Source: Jannaschia maritima (GTDB taxonomy: Bacteria > Pseudomonadota > Alphaproteobacteria > Rhodobacterales > Rhodobacteraceae). From it: a stretch of DNA of 64,000 bases. Under the pieces are notes generated by a model that did not search any database, had not been told where the DNA came from, and saw only the letters and a list, made by a program, of their open reading frames with translations. The translations under genes and the position numbers were made by a program. The stretch lies in the NCBI RefSeq assembly GCF_030973515.1, contig NZ_JARGZA010000003.1, positions 62,001-126,000 on the forward strand. Reading direction: 5' to 3'. Shown one piece after another: positions 1 to 9,554 of the stretch; the stretch's first letter is position 1, and every line of letters begins with the position of its first letter.

Positions 1-705
1 GAAGGGTCCGAATACCGCACCCAGTTCTCCGTCACCGATGCCGACGGCCAGCGACGGCGCCCCGACGTCGTGGTGGACCTGCCCGGCGGCAAGGCGGTGG
101 TGATCGACTCGAAGGTCTCGCTCAACGCCTACGAATCTGCCGTGAACGCGGAAACGGAAGACGACCGCACGCGGTACATGCGCGCCCACGTCCAAGCCAT
201 CCACAGGCACATCGACGATCTGCAGGCCCGCGACTATTCGGGCATGGTGGACGGCGCGGTCGATTACACGGTGATGTTCCTGCCCGTCGAAGGTGCACTT
301 GCGGCAGCACTCGAACACGACCCCCGCCTGTCTGGCAACGCCATGGCCAAGGGCGTCACCATCGCCACGCCCACCACGCTGATGATGGCGCTTAGGACGG
401 TCCACCACGTCTGGACCATCGAGCGTCGCGAATCGAACGCCGCCGAGATCGCAAAGCGTGCGGGTCTTATGTTCGACAAGATGGCCGGGGTGGTCGAGGC
501 GTTCGAGAAGGTCGGCGCGCATCTGTCGTCGGCACAGAAGAGCCACGGGGACGCCTTCGACCGTCTGAAATACGGCAACGGCAACCTGATCGGCCAGTTC
601 GACGAGCTCCGCAAGTTGGGCGCGCGAACCAAGAAGGCCATGCCAGTGACATTCGACCCCACGGACGACACCCCCGACGCGCCCCGCATCGAGGCCGCGG
701 AATAA
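1..705 (+). CDS. rmuC: DNA recombination protein RmuC, C-terminal part
   Basis: This is the 3' part of a gene that enters from the left edge; the reading frame is open from base 1. The visible protein carries the RmuC core, including the VVIDSKVSLNAY stretch, an HVQAIHRHIDDL helix, the VMFLPVEGAL strand and the ATPTTLMMALRTV motif. RmuC proteins are predicted nuclease-fold proteins, usually with an N-terminal membrane anchor and coiled coil, and limit recombination at inverted repeats. The N-terminal anchor lies outside the window. The next gene starts 2 bp after the stop codon, so the two are probably co-transcribed. Confidence 0.87.
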   Translation, partial: EGSEYRTQFSVTDADGQRRRPDVVVDLPGGKAVVIDSKVSLNAYESAVNAETEDDRTRYMRAHVQAIHRHIDDLQARDYSGMVDGAVDYTVMFLPVEGALAAALEHDPRLSGNAMAKGVTIATPTTLMMALRTVHHVWTIERRESNAAEIAKRAGLMFDKMAGVVEAFEKVGAHLSSAQKSHGDAFDRLKYGNGNLIGQFDELRKLGARTKKAMPVTFDPTDDTPDAPRIEAAE

Positions 706-707
706 GC

Positions 708-1121
708 GTGCCCCGCCCCGCGATCCTGACCGTCCGCACGCATGGTCCGGGCCTTACCGACATCACCGACTGCGTCTCCGCCGCGCTTCCGCCGGGGGAC
801 GGGGTGGCGACCGTGTTCCTGCGCCACACCTCCGCCAGCCTGCTGATCCAGGAGAACGCCGATCCGGAGGTTCAGACCGACCTGCTGGCCTGGCTGTCCC
901 GCCTGGTGCCGCCCACGACCGACCCGTCGATGGCCTATCTGACGCACACCTACGAAGGGCCGGACGACATGCCGGGTCACATCAAGGCGGCGCTGCTACC
1001 GACCAGCTTGTCCATCCCCGTGATCGACGGGCGGATGGCCCTGGGCACCTGGCAGGGGCTCTATCTGTTCGAGCATCGCGACCGGCCCCACGACCGCCAG
1101 ATCGTCGTCGCCAAGACTTGA
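708..1121 (+). CDS. YjbQ family protein (UPF0047)
   Basis: A 137-residue protein of the YjbQ/UPF0047 family, the usual length for this single-domain fold. Family landmarks are [16 protein letters not shown] near residues 40-55, the [16 protein letters not shown] segment, and the C-terminal [13 protein letters not shown] motif. Members have been linked to thiamine phosphate synthase activity, but the physiological role is not settled. The start is GTG two bases after the rmuC stop codon, so translation is probably coupled to rmuC. It is followed by a 178-bp spacer before nrdR. Confidence 0.85.
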   Translation: MPRPAILTVRTHGPGLTDITDCVSAALPPGDGVATVFLRHTSASLLIQENADPEVQTDLLAWLSRLVPPTTDPSMAYLTHTYEGPDDMPGHIKAALLPTSLSIPVIDGRMALGTWQGLYLFEHRDRPHDRQIVVAKT

Positions 1122-1134
1122 CGGCCGACGCCGC

Positions 1135-1149
1135 CCGGATTCGATCCGG
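1135..1149 (+). terminator. Small hairpin after the YjbQ gene, possible terminator
   Basis: A perfect 6-bp inverted repeat (CCGGAT, 3-nt loop, ATCCGG) lies 14 bp after the stop codon of the YjbQ-family gene. More GC-rich inverted repeats follow, but there is no T-tract. It could end rmuC-yjbQ transcription weakly or be chance in GC-rich DNA. Confidence 0.25.
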
Positions 1150-1299
1150 ACGCCGGACCCGGGGGGCCGGACTCCCCCGGCAGGGCAAGCCTTGGAAGGA
1201 CCTCGTTCCGTAGGCCCCTGTCCCATTCGACCGATCGGGTTGCATCCGCGTGGCCCCGCAACCCATAGAAGGCATCGACGGCCCAACCGGGGGATACGA

Positions 1300-1761
1300 A
1301 TGCGCTGCCCGTTCTGCGGAAATACCGACACCCAGGTGAAGGATTCCCGCCCCGCCGAGGATCACGCCGTCATCCGCCGCCGCCGCCACTGCCCCGCCTG
1401 CGAGGGTCGGTTCACCACCTACGAACGGGTGCAGCTGCGCGACCTCGTGGTCATCAAGACCTCCGGCAAGCGGGAGGATTTCGACCGCGGCAAGCTGGAA
1501 CGCTCGATCCGGATCTCGATGCAGAAGCGCCCGGTCGACCCGGACCGGATCGACCAGATGATCTCCGCCATCGTCCGGCGACTGGAAAGCATGGGCGACA
1601 CGGACATCCCGTCCAGCAGGATCGGCGAGATCGTCATGGAACGCTTGGCGGGGCTCGACACCGTCGCCTATGTCCGCTTCGCCAGCGTCTACAAGAACTT
1701 CCAGGCCGCCGACGACTTCGACCGCTTCGTCGCCGAACTACGCCCCCCGCCCCGGACATGA
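1300..1761 (+). CDS. nrdR: Transcriptional repressor NrdR
   Basis: A 153-residue NrdR, the standard length. It opens with a zinc ribbon with cysteine pairs CPFC (residues 3-6) and CPAC (about 31-34), followed by FTTYERV, then an ATP-cone domain beginning near [11 protein letters not shown]. NrdR senses dNTP or ATP occupancy and represses ribonucleotide reductase genes through NrdR boxes. The ATG at 1300 was preferred over in-frame codons further upstream because it places the zinc ribbon at the N-terminus, as in all family members. Its last four bases overlap the ribD start, so the two are translationally coupled, as in many alphaproteobacteria. Confidence 0.95.
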   Translation: MRCPFCGNTDTQVKDSRPAEDHAVIRRRRHCPACEGRFTTYERVQLRDLVVIKTSGKREDFDRGKLERSIRISMQKRPVDPDRIDQMISAIVRRLESMGDTDIPSSRIGEIVMERLAGLDTVAYVRFASVYKNFQAADDFDRFVAELRPPPRT

Positions 1762-2822
1762 CCGATGACGGGCGCTGGATGGACGCCGCCCTGGCGCTCG
1801 GCGCGCGGGGGCTGGGTCGCGTCTGGCCCAATCCGGCGGTCGGTTGCATCCTGGTCCGGGACGGGCGCGTCGTGGGGCGGGGCCGCACGGCCGATGGCGG
1901 ACGCCCCCACGCCGAAGCCGCGGCTCTTTCCCAGGCGGGGGACGCGGCGCGGGGGGCCACGGCCTACGTCACGCTGGAGCCTTGCGCCCATCACGGCAGG
2001 ACGCCGCCCTGCTGCGACGCCCTGATCGCGGCGGGTGTGGCCCGCGTGGTGGTGGCCATGACCGATCCGGACGCTCGGACGGACGGACGGGGACTCGAAC
2101 GCCTGCGCGCGGCGGGCATAGACGTGGCGGTCGGCGTTCGCGAAGGGCGCGCCCGTGCGCTGCAATCGGGCTTCGTGTCGCGCGTCACCCGGGGCCGCCC
2201 TGTCCTGACGCTGAAGCTGGCCACGACGCTGGACGGACGCATCGCCACCGCAACGGGGGAGAGTCGGTGGATCACCGGCCCCGCGGCCCGCGCCCATGTC
2301 CATGCCCAGAGGGGCAGGCACGACGCGGTGATGGTCGGCGCGGGCACGGCACGGGCCGACGACCCCCGCCTGACCGTCCGCGGTCTGGGCGACCGCCCGC
2401 AACCCGTGCGCATCGTTTGGACCACCGCGCTCGATCTGTCGGCGACCCTGAACCTGATCCGCACCGCTCGGGACGTGCCGACCTGGTTTCTGCATGCTGC
2501 CGGTGATCCGGCCCCGTTCCAGGACGTGGGCGTCCGAACGATCCTGACCGACACGACCGGTCCCGCCGCCGTCCTGGCCGCCCTCGGCCGGACCGGTCTG
2601 ACTCGCATCTACTGCGAAGGGGGCGGCACGCTTGCCGCCATGCTGCTGCGCGCGGGGCTGGTGGATCGGTTGGACCTGTACACCGCGGGCGCGGCCGTCG
2701 GCGCGGATGGCGTGCCGGGCCTGGGGGGGTCGGGCATCACGGCCTTGGCGGACGCTCCCCGCCTGGCCCTGCGGGACGTCCGTCCCATCGGCCCGGACCT
2801 GCTGTCCGTCTGGGAGCCCTGA
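1758..2822 (+). CDS. ribD: Riboflavin biosynthesis deaminase/reductase RibD
   Basis: A bifunctional enzyme of 354 residues. The N-terminal pyrimidine deaminase domain has the zinc-site motifs HAEAAAL (about 51-57) and [11 protein letters not shown] (about 75-85). The C-terminal reductase domain begins near [13 protein letters not shown] and includes the [11 protein letters not shown] and [10 protein letters not shown] motifs. It converts 2,5-diamino-6-ribosylamino-pyrimidinone phosphate to the ribityl-amino-uracil intermediate. The ATGA overlap with nrdR indicates an operon. The usual followers ribE, ribBA and ribH are absent here because glpK converges from the other strand after 13 bp. ribF is found separately at 34.7 kb. 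Confidence 0.95.
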   Translation: MTDDGRWMDAALALGARGLGRVWPNPAVGCILVRDGRVVGRGRTADGGRPHAEAAALSQAGDAARGATAYVTLEPCAHHGRTPPCCDALIAAGVARVVVAMTDPDARTDGRGLERLRAAGIDVAVGVREGRARALQSGFVSRVTRGRPVLTLKLATTLDGRIATATGESRWITGPAARAHVHAQRGRHDAVMVGAGTARADDPRLTVRGLGDRPQPVRIVWTTALDLSATLNLIRTARDVPTWFLHAAGDPAPFQDVGVRTILTDTTGPAAVLAALGRTGLTRIYCEGGGTLAAMLLRAGLVDRLDLYTAGAAVGADGVPGLGGSGITALADAPRLALRDVRPIGPDLLSVWEP

Positions 2823-2835
2823 TACCGCTCGCCGG

Positions 2836-4302
2836 TCAGCCGGTCATCGTTCGTCGCACCGCGTCCTGCCAACCCGCATACAGCCGGTCGCGCCGGTCGC
2901 CGTCCATCGCGGGCGCGAACCGACGATCGGCCTGCCACCGTTGCGCGAAGGTGGTCATGTCGGGGCACACCCCCGCCCGCATGCCGGCCAGCCAGCCGGC
3001 GCCCAGGGCCGTCGTCTCCAGCACGGCGGGTCGATCGACGGGCGCGTCGAGGATGTCGGACAGGAACTGCATGGCCCAATCGCTCGCCGCCATGCCCCCG
3101 TCGACGCGTAGCACCGCATTGCCCAGATCCGGCACGTCGGAACGCATCGCCTCCAGCAGGTCGCGGGTCTGGTAGCCGACGCTCTCCAACGCCGCGCGGG
3201 CCATCTCGGCGGGGCCCGTCCCGCGCGTCAGACCGAACATCGCACCGCGCGCATCGGCGTCCCAGTGCGGCGCGCCCAAGCCGGTGAAGGCCGGCACGAG
3301 ATAGACCTGCTGTCCGTCGTCCGCCTCCTCGGCCAGGGTCTGCGTCTGCGCCGCGGACTCGATCACGCCCAGCCCGTCGCGCAACCATTGCACCACGGCG
3401 CCCGCCACGAAGATCGCCCCCTCCAGCGCATAGGTGGGCTTCCCGTCCAGTTGGTACGCCACCGTCCCCAGCAGCCGGTTCGTCGATCGGACCGGCGTGT
3501 CCCCCGTGTTCAGCAACGCGAAGCAGCCGGTGCCATAGGTCGACTTCAACATTCCCTTCGAAAAGCACGCCTGCCCCATCGTCGCCGCCTGCTGGTCCCC
3601 CGCCACCCCCAAAATCGGAATCCGCGGGCCCAGCACGTCCGTCGTGCCGAAGTCGGCCGCGCAATCCTTCACCTCCGCCAACATCGACATCGGAACGTCC
3701 AGCAGGCGGCAGACCTCCCGGTCCCAAGTGCCGTCGTGGATGTTGTACATCATCGTCCGGCAGGCGTTGGTGGCGTCGGTGACGTGGGCCGTGCCGCCGG
3801 TCAGGTTCCAGATCAGCCAGGTGTCCACCGTTCCAAAGGCCAGTTGGTCCGCCCGGTCGCGCGCACCCTCCTCCAGGATCCAGCGCAGCTTGGTGCCGCT
3901 GAAATAGGGATCGAGCAGAAGGCCCGTGCGATCCGTGACCATGTCCTCGTGACCCGCCGCCTTCAGGTCGCGGCAGTACCCGGCGGTCCGCCGGTCCTGC
4001 CAGACGATCGCACGATGCACGGGTTCGCCGGTCTCCCGATCCCAGACGACCGTCGTCTCGCGCTGATTGGTGATCCCGATCCCCGCGATGGCGGACACAT
4101 CGATCCCGGCCTTTTCCACCGCACCCTTCATCGTGGCCACCGTCGTGTCCCACAGGTCGCCTGGGTCGTGCTCCACCCAGCCGGACCGGGGGAAGTGCTG
4201 CGGAAACTCGCGCTGATCGCTGCCGACGACGGTCAGATCCGCGTCGAACACGATCGACCGGGTCGAGGTCGTCCCCTGATCGATGGCGAGGATATAGGTC
4301 AT
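2836..4302 (-). CDS. glpK: Glycerol kinase
   Basis: A 488-residue FGGY-family kinase that phosphorylates glycerol to glycerol-3-phosphate. The N-terminal phosphate-binding motif [13 protein letters not shown] is at residues 7-19. The glycerol-site region contains [14 protein letters not shown], and the later [17 protein letters not shown] and [12 protein letters not shown] motifs are typical. The ATG at 4302 is preceded by GGGAGGG on its own strand and gives the conventional N-terminus [10 protein letters not shown]. An in-frame extension upstream is not needed. No glpF or glpD neighbour is seen. Confidence 0.95.
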   Translation of the reverse strand: MTYILAIDQGTTSTRSIVFDADLTVVGSDQREFPQHFPRSGWVEHDPGDLWDTTVATMKGAVEKAGIDVSAIAGIGITNQRETTVVWDRETGEPVHRAIVWQDRRTAGYCRDLKAAGHEDMVTDRTGLLLDPYFSGTKLRWILEEGARDRADQLAFGTVDTWLIWNLTGGTAHVTDATNACRTMMYNIHDGTWDREVCRLLDVPMSMLAEVKDCAADFGTTDVLGPRIPILGVAGDQQAATMGQACFSKGMLKSTYGTGCFALLNTGDTPVRSTNRLLGTVAYQLDGKPTYALEGAIFVAGAVVQWLRDGLGVIESAAQTQTLAEEADDGQQVYLVPAFTGLGAPHWDADARGAMFGLTRGTGPAEMARAALESVGYQTRDLLEAMRSDVPDLGNAVLRVDGGMAASDWAMQFLSDILDAPVDRPAVLETTALGAGWLAGMRAGVCPDMTTFAQRWQADRRFAPAMDGDRRDRLYAGWQDAVRRTMTG

Positions 4303-4502
4303 GGCGCGGCCCTCCCGTGGCGTTTCGGATGTCGTAACCCGAAGGTCAGGACGCAGCCAGAGGCGCCCGGGACCGCGTTCGGACGGCCGATGTCGCCCGG
4401 TTGACATTTGTTAGTCTTGCGGCAACCGTTCGATTGGAACGTAGAAGTCGAAGGCGGACGATGACGCGCGTACTTTCCCATTAATTCAACGACACCACCC
4501 CA

Positions 4503-6098
4503 TTGGGTTTCATCGAAACCCCGGACGATCTGGTGAAGAAGAAATACAAGCGCAGCTTCATCAGTTTCTTCGACAGCGAGAACTTCCTTTCGCAGGCCGC
4601 GATCGAGGACGTGCCCAGCACGGTGATCGGGCGCAGGGGCTCGGGGAAGACGGCGATTCTTTATCACCTGAAACACCAGGGCCCCTACCCCATCACGGTG
4701 GAGATCGAGACGTTCTCCATGTTCGACGAGGTGGTTTCCATCATCGACCGCAAGTTGCGGGAAGTCTCGAATACCCACGAAGCCTTCGTCGAGAATTACG
4801 CGAAGATATGGTCGGTGCTCCTTCACACGGCCGCCATCTGCCAGATCTACGATTACCTTCAACGTGATTCCCGCTTCGCGGCGGACCCGGCTCTCGACAC
4901 GATCGAGGAGTTCCTGCGCGCCTCGGGCCTCGTCAACGTCCGCCGGCCCCACGCCGTGCTGCGAAGCTTGGTCGCCACGGCCAAGCGCGTGGCCAAGGTA
5001 CAGTTCGACACCGATGCGGAGTTCGACTTCCTGTCGGACTTCATCAATGGCTACTACCTCGATGGCGCCGGATACAATCAAGCACGCGACGCAATGGAGG
5101 ATCTGCTCGAACGCGCTCAGGTGAGGGCCCTAGTGCTGATGGACTCCCTCGAACAGTTCCCGATCAACCGCGTCGACATGGTGCATTGCTTGGGCGGCCT
5201 GCTGCACTTCGCAGGGAAGCTTAAGCGGGCCTTGATGCCGATGGACCTGTGCTTCGCCTTCGCCGCCGAGCTCCACGAGGACCTGAAGCGTTCCGCGAGC
5301 AACGACGAGAAGGATTTCAACGCCGTCCTCACACTGCACTGGGACGTTCAGGAGGTGCTGCACATTTGCGCTCATCGCTTTGAGGTGTACCGGGAGATTC
5401 ACGACGGCGCATGGCAGGAAGGCTTCGCCAAGCTCCCGTTGCGTGCGACGCGTAACAACCTCTGGTCGTATTGGCATCAATTCCTGCCGTCGCGAATGAC
5501 GAACCGCCTTGGCTTTCCGGAGGATTCGATCTCGTACATCTCGCGGCACACGCAACTGCTGCCTCGCCATTTCATCAACATCCTGAACGAGATCCTGTCC
5601 AGCGCGATCAAGTCGGGCGACAGGGAGTTCCCCGTCTCGTCGGACCGCGTCGTGGCCGGCGTTCGCGCGGTGGAGGACAACATCTGCGAAGGGATCCTCA
5701 GCGGCTTCGAGCAGAAATTCCCCCTGGCGGAGGAGATTTGCCGCGTCTTGATTCCACATCTGCCAAATGTGTTTACGCGCCAATTCCTCGCGAAGGTCAT
5801 CCGGGATCATGGCAAGGGGATCGAGCGGGGGTCGGACGACGTGCTGGCCATGCTGATCCGCATCGGTGCCGTAGGCGCGGTTTCGCAGACCACCGACGTC
5901 TACGTCGAGTGCCGGTTCGACTACACATACAACGGTCAGATGCCCTATAACGTCGACGGCACATTCGGCCTTCATCCGGCCTTCGCGGGAAAGTTCCGCG
6001 GCGAGGCCTGGAACCCGACGGATCGGGACCTGGCGAAACCGATCTATCCTTTGGAGCAGTTCGTCGGGAAGCGACCGGGTGCCACCCGGCTGGCATGA
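4503..6098 (+). CDS. Uncharacterised P-loop ATPase
   Basis: A predicted cytoplasmic protein of 531 residues with a Walker A motif GRRGSGKT (residues 43-50) and a Walker B-like strand RALVLMDSLEQF (208-219). A segment near 245-290 (CFAFAAELHEDL, then KDFNAVLTLHWDVQEVL) resembles the sensor region of uncharacterised STAND- or Sll1717-type ATPases. No transmembrane segment or known effector domain is evident. A stop at 4482-4484 limits the start to TTG at 4503 or later, possibly the GTG 30 bases downstream; neither has a clear Shine-Dalgarno. The upstream DNA is visibly AT-richer than its surroundings and the gene stands alone between glpK and the deoC operon, which suggests acquisition. The function is unknown; a stress or phage-defence role is only a guess. 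Confidence 0.8.
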   Translation: MGFIETPDDLVKKKYKRSFISFFDSENFLSQAAIEDVPSTVIGRRGSGKTAILYHLKHQGPYPITVEIETFSMFDEVVSIIDRKLREVSNTHEAFVENYAKIWSVLLHTAAICQIYDYLQRDSRFAADPALDTIEEFLRASGLVNVRRPHAVLRSLVATAKRVAKVQFDTDAEFDFLSDFINGYYLDGAGYNQARDAMEDLLERAQVRALVLMDSLEQFPINRVDMVHCLGGLLHFAGKLKRALMPMDLCFAFAAELHEDLKRSASNDEKDFNAVLTLHWDVQEVLHICAHRFEVYREIHDGAWQEGFAKLPLRATRNNLWSYWHQFLPSRMTNRLGFPEDSISYISRHTQLLPRHFINILNEILSSAIKSGDREFPVSSDRVVAGVRAVEDNICEGILSGFEQKFPLAEEICRVLIPHLPNVFTRQFLAKVIRDHGKGIERGSDDVLAMLIRIGAVGAVSQTTDVYVECRFDYTYNGQMPYNVDGTFGLHPAFAGKFRGEAWNPTDRDLAKPIYPLEQFVGKRPGATRLA

Positions 6099-6154
6099 CC
6101 GACAGGCGTTCGGCCGGCGGGCGCGCGGCGAAGCCCGGACGTCGGATGCCTGCG

Positions 6155-6185
6155 GGGGCCGTCGGACGGGGACGCCTCCGGCCCC
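6155..6185. terminator. Possible bidirectional terminator hairpin
   Basis: A 7-bp stem (GGGGCCG with CGGCCCC, 17-nt loop) sits in the 87-bp gap where the ATPase gene and the aldehyde dehydrogenase gene converge. There is no T-tract, so the call is weak. Confidence 0.25.
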
Positions 6186-8507
6186 TCAGACCCCGAACGG
6201 CACCCAAACGGTCTGAACCTCCGTCGCGGCGGCGAGCCAGGGGGAATCGTCCGCGGCGGACCAGTCCCGCCCGCGCCCGTCGTTCACCCAGGTCCGCTTC
6301 AGGTTGCCCGCGGCCTCCCGCTCGATCGTGGCCGAGATGCCGGCGGTCGAGAACGACCACACGGCGTCCACCCCCAGATGTCCCGCGACGTGCGGTGCCA
6401 GTTCGGCGTGGTCACCCGTCAGGATGTTGACGACCCCGCCCGGCACGTCCGACGTGTCCAGCACCTGGTACAGATCGGTGGCCGACAAAGGGGCGTGCTC
6501 GGGCGCGATCAGCACCAGGCGGTTGCCCAGCGCCATCGACGCGCCCACGATCTGCGCGACGCCGGCCAGCGGCGACTCCTCCGACGCGAAGGCCGCCACC
6601 ACGCCGACGGGCCGGTTCAGCGCCAACGCCAGACCGCCCATCGGCACGCCCACGACGCGGCCGTCGTGCTTGTCCGCCCAGGCCGCCCAGCGGAACAGGT
6701 GGCGGACAGCCAGATCCACCTCCGCCGCGCCCTCGGTTCCCGTCTGCGCGGCGACGCGGTCCACGAACTCGTCCCGCCGCGCGGACAGGTTCTCCGCCAG
6801 ATAGAACAGGATCTGCGCCCGCAGATGCGCCGTCGTCGAACCCCAGGACGACGCCTTTTCAGCGGCTTCCACCGCGTTCCTCACGTCCTTGCGGTTGCCG
6901 ACGCCGACGTGGCCCAGGACGGTGCCCTTCGGTCCCGTCACCGCGCGCGTGTATCCCCCGTCGGGCCGCGCCTGCTTTCCACCCACGTACATCTTCGGCG
7001 TCCGGTCCACCGGGTCGGACGCGCTGCCGGAGGCCGCCCGCCGGGGCGCGGGGGCCTTCAGCCGCGGTCCCCGAGCCGGCCGCAGATACGCCCCGAGCCC
7101 GGCCACGCCCCCTTCGCGTCCGAAGCCGGATTCCTTCATCCCCCCGAAGGGCGCGGCGGCGTCCAGCATGTTGGCCCCGTTGACCCAGATCACGCCCGCG
7201 CGGATCTTCGGCGCGATGTCCAGCGCGTGGTCGATGTCCTGGCTCCACACCGACCCGGCCAGGCCATAGTTCGTGTCGTTCGCCAGCTGCACCGCCTCCG
7301 CGGGCGTGCGGAACGTGGTCATCGCCAGGACGGGCCCGAACGCCTCCTCTTGCATCAGGGGGTCCGCGCCGTGCAGGCCCGTGACCAGCGTGGGCGGCAG
7401 GAAGCAACCGTCCGGCGCGGTGCCCCGATGCACGTCGCCCGACGTGCGCGCCAGCAGCGCCTCCACCCGGGCCTTGTGCTCGGGATGGACCATCGCGCCC
7501 ATGTCGGTGGACTTGTCCAACGGGTCGCCCACGCGCAGCTTCGCCATTCGGTCGCGCAGCTTCGCGGTGAAGGCGTCCGCCACGCCCTCCTGCACCAGGG
7601 CCCTGGCACCCGCGCAGCAGACCTGCCCGCCGTTGAACCAGATCGCGTCGACCAGCCCTTCGACCGCGCTGTCGAGATCCGCGTCCTCCAGCACGACATA
7701 GGGGGACTTGCCCCCGAGCTCCAAGGTCAGGCCGATGCCGCGACCCGCCGTGTCGCGACGCAGGATGCGCCCGACCTCCGTGCTGCCGGTGAAGGCCAGC
7801 TTGTCGATGTCCGCCCGCGCCAGGGCCGCGCCCGTGGCGCCGTCGCCGGCGACGACGTTGACCAGCCCGGCCGGCACCCCCGCCCGGTCGCAGATGTCCG
7901 CGAAGGCCAGCGCCGTCAGCGGCGTCCATTCCGCGGGCTTCAGCACCACGGCGTTGCCCGTGGCCAGCGCGGGCGCGACCTTCCACGCCAGCATCAGCAG
8001 CGGGAAGTTCCAGGGCACGATCTGCCCGCACACCCCCCAGGGCGCCGCCCCCGGATGGGTCTGGTCCAGCAGCGCGGCATGGCCCGCATGGTGATAGAAG
8101 TGACGCGCCGCCAGCGCCACGTCGATGTCCCGCGCTTCCCGGATGGGCTTGCCGGTATCCAGGACCTCCAGCACCGCCAGCAGGCGCGCATCGCGTTGGA
8201 TGCCCCGGGCGATCGCGTACAGCACGCGGGCACGCTCGTGCCCGTCCCGTTTGGCCCAGGCGGCCTGCGCGCGGCGCGCGGCCTTCACCGCCGCCGCCAC
8301 TTCGGCCTCCGTGCCCTGCGTCACGCGCGCCAGCACCTCGCCCGTGGCGGGGTTCAGGACGTCGAACGCATCGCCGGGCGCCTGCCGCTTGCCGTCGATC
8401 CAGTGCCCGAAGGCCCGCCCGTGCCCATCCAGCCAGGCATCCGCCTCCGCCCGGCTTTCGGGCGCGGTGCCCCAGTCCATGCTGTCGAAGACCTCCCTGA
8501 CGGTCAT
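6186..8507 (-). CDS. Aldehyde dehydrogenase with a second, truncated ALDH domain
   Basis: A 773-residue protein with two ALDH-type regions. The first, about residues 35-480, is complete: the NAD-binding segment has VPWNFPLLMLAWK and FTGSTEVG, the general-base motif LELGGKSP is near 263-269, and the catalytic cysteine is in FNGGQVCCAG near 297-298. The second, about 495-773, matches only a coenzyme-binding-type half (VGGKQARPDGG onward) and lacks a catalytic cysteine motif; it ends in WVPFGV. Normal ALDHs are near 490 residues. It lies 10 bp downstream of deoC in the same direction, so it probably oxidises the acetaldehyde released by deoxyribose-phosphate aldolase. The role of the C-terminal half is unknown. 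Confidence 0.9.
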   Translation of the reverse strand: MTVREVFDSMDWGTAPESRAEADAWLDGHGRAFGHWIDGKRQAPGDAFDVLNPATGEVLARVTQGTEAEVAAAVKAARRAQAAWAKRDGHERARVLYAIARGIQRDARLLAVLEVLDTGKPIREARDIDVALAARHFYHHAGHAALLDQTHPGAAPWGVCGQIVPWNFPLLMLAWKVAPALATGNAVVLKPAEWTPLTALAFADICDRAGVPAGLVNVVAGDGATGAALARADIDKLAFTGSTEVGRILRRDTAGRGIGLTLELGGKSPYVVLEDADLDSAVEGLVDAIWFNGGQVCCAGARALVQEGVADAFTAKLRDRMAKLRVGDPLDKSTDMGAMVHPEHKARVEALLARTSGDVHRGTAPDGCFLPPTLVTGLHGADPLMQEEAFGPVLAMTTFRTPAEAVQLANDTNYGLAGSVWSQDIDHALDIAPKIRAGVIWVNGANMLDAAAPFGGMKESGFGREGGVAGLGAYLRPARGPRLKAPAPRRAASGSASDPVDRTPKMYVGGKQARPDGGYTRAVTGPKGTVLGHVGVGNRKDVRNAVEAAEKASSWGSTTAHLRAQILFYLAENLSARRDEFVDRVAAQTGTEGAAEVDLAVRHLFRWAAWADKHDGRVVGVPMGGLALALNRPVGVVAAFASEESPLAGVAQIVGASMALGNRLVLIAPEHAPLSATDLYQVLDTSDVPGGVVNILTGDHAELAPHVAGHLGVDAVWSFSTAGISATIEREAAGNLKRTWVNDGRGRDWSAADDSPWLAAATEVQTVWVPFGV

Positions 8508-8517
8508 GCCCGCCTCC

Positions 8518-9489
8518 CTATCCGATCGCGTGCCGATAGGCCGCGGAATACCGCCCCGTGACGTGATGCTCCAATTGGCGCTCGATGTCGCCCAGCAGGG
8601 ACGACGCCCCGAAGCGGAACAGGTCCGGGCGCAGCCAGCGGTCGCCCAGTTCCTCCTTCAGGAGCGCGAGATAGGTGATCGCGTCCTTGGCCTTCGATAT
8701 CCCGCCCGCGGGCTTGTAGCCCACCTTCCGGCCCGTCATCGCGCCATAGTCGCGGATGGCCCGCATCATCACCAGCGACACGGGCAGGGTCGCGTTCACG
8801 CCCTCCTTGCCGGTGGACGTCTTGATGAAATCCGCGCCCGCCGCCATGCACACCATCGACGCCTTGGCCACGTTGCGCAGGCTGCCCAGCTCGCCCGTCG
8901 CCAGGATCGCCTTCATGTGCGCGGCCCCGCACGCGTCGCGCATGGCCCGCGTCTCGTCGTAGAGGGCCTGCCAATCCCCCGTCAGGACGTGGCGGCGCGA
9001 GATCACGATGTCGATCTCCGCCGCCCCCGCCGCGACCGAATCCTCGATCTCCGCCAGGCGGAGGCGCAGGGGCGACAGGCCGGCGGGAAAGCCCGTGGAC
9101 ACCGCCGCCACCGGGATCCGCCCCGCCACCGCGTCGACCGCCACGGGCACCATCTCGCCATACACGCAGACCGCCCCGCAGCGCAGATCCGGCAGGCCCA
9201 GCCCTTCCAGCAGGTCGGCCCGGACGGGGGCCAGCGCCTTGGCGCACAGGCGGCGGACGCGCATCGGCGTGTCGTCGCCCGACAGCGTGGTCAGGTCGAT
9301 CATCGACACGGCGCGGGCCAGCCACGCGGCCTGGTGGTCCTTCTTCACGGATCGCCGGGCCGCGATGGTACCGGCCCGCCGCAGGATGGCGGGGGTGTTG
9401 ATCCGGACGGCGTCGACCAGGGCCCGGTCGAACGGGATCCCCTCGTTCCGCGCCAGCGCCGGGTCGGCTTGGATGGTCTCGTCGCGCAT
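8518..9489 (-). CDS. deoC: Deoxyribose-phosphate aldolase
   Basis: A 323-residue DeoC of the longer subfamily, which cleaves 2-deoxyribose-5-phosphate to glyceraldehyde-3-phosphate and acetaldehyde. The Schiff-base lysine lies in GADFIKTSTGKEG, and the second active-site lysine in VGYKPAGGISKAKDA. The ATG at 9489 gives an N-terminus MRDETIQADP that precedes the catalytic barrel without excess. It is the first gene of a two-gene operon with the aldehyde dehydrogenase, a layout that couples acetaldehyde production to its oxidation. Confidence 0.93.
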   Translation of the reverse strand: MRDETIQADPALARNEGIPFDRALVDAVRINTPAILRRAGTIAARRSVKKDHQAAWLARAVSMIDLTTLSGDDTPMRVRRLCAKALAPVRADLLEGLGLPDLRCGAVCVYGEMVPVAVDAVAGRIPVAAVSTGFPAGLSPLRLRLAEIEDSVAAGAAEIDIVISRRHVLTGDWQALYDETRAMRDACGAAHMKAILATGELGSLRNVAKASMVCMAAGADFIKTSTGKEGVNATLPVSLVMMRAIRDYGAMTGRKVGYKPAGGISKAKDAITYLALLKEELGDRWLRPDLFRFGASSLLGDIERQLEHHVTGRYSAAYRHAIG

Positions 9490-9554
9490 GGCTCCAGCGT
9501 CGCATGGCGAGAGGTGCGGGGCAATGGCGACGTCGGGTTGCCACGGCCCGCCCC

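Noticed and set aside
1192-1299. Upstream in-frame extension of nrdR
   Set aside because: The added 36 residues have no family similarity and place the zinc ribbon away from the N-terminus. The ATG at 1300 gives the standard NrdR.
4401-4406. TTGACA -35-like box upstream of the ATPase gene
   Set aside because: No matching -10 sequence at 16-18 bp (the spaced hexamer is AACCGT), so a promoter was not called.
5130-5975. Minus-strand frame inside the ATPase gene
   Set aside because: The plus-strand frame has Walker motifs and normal protein composition; the reverse frame has none.
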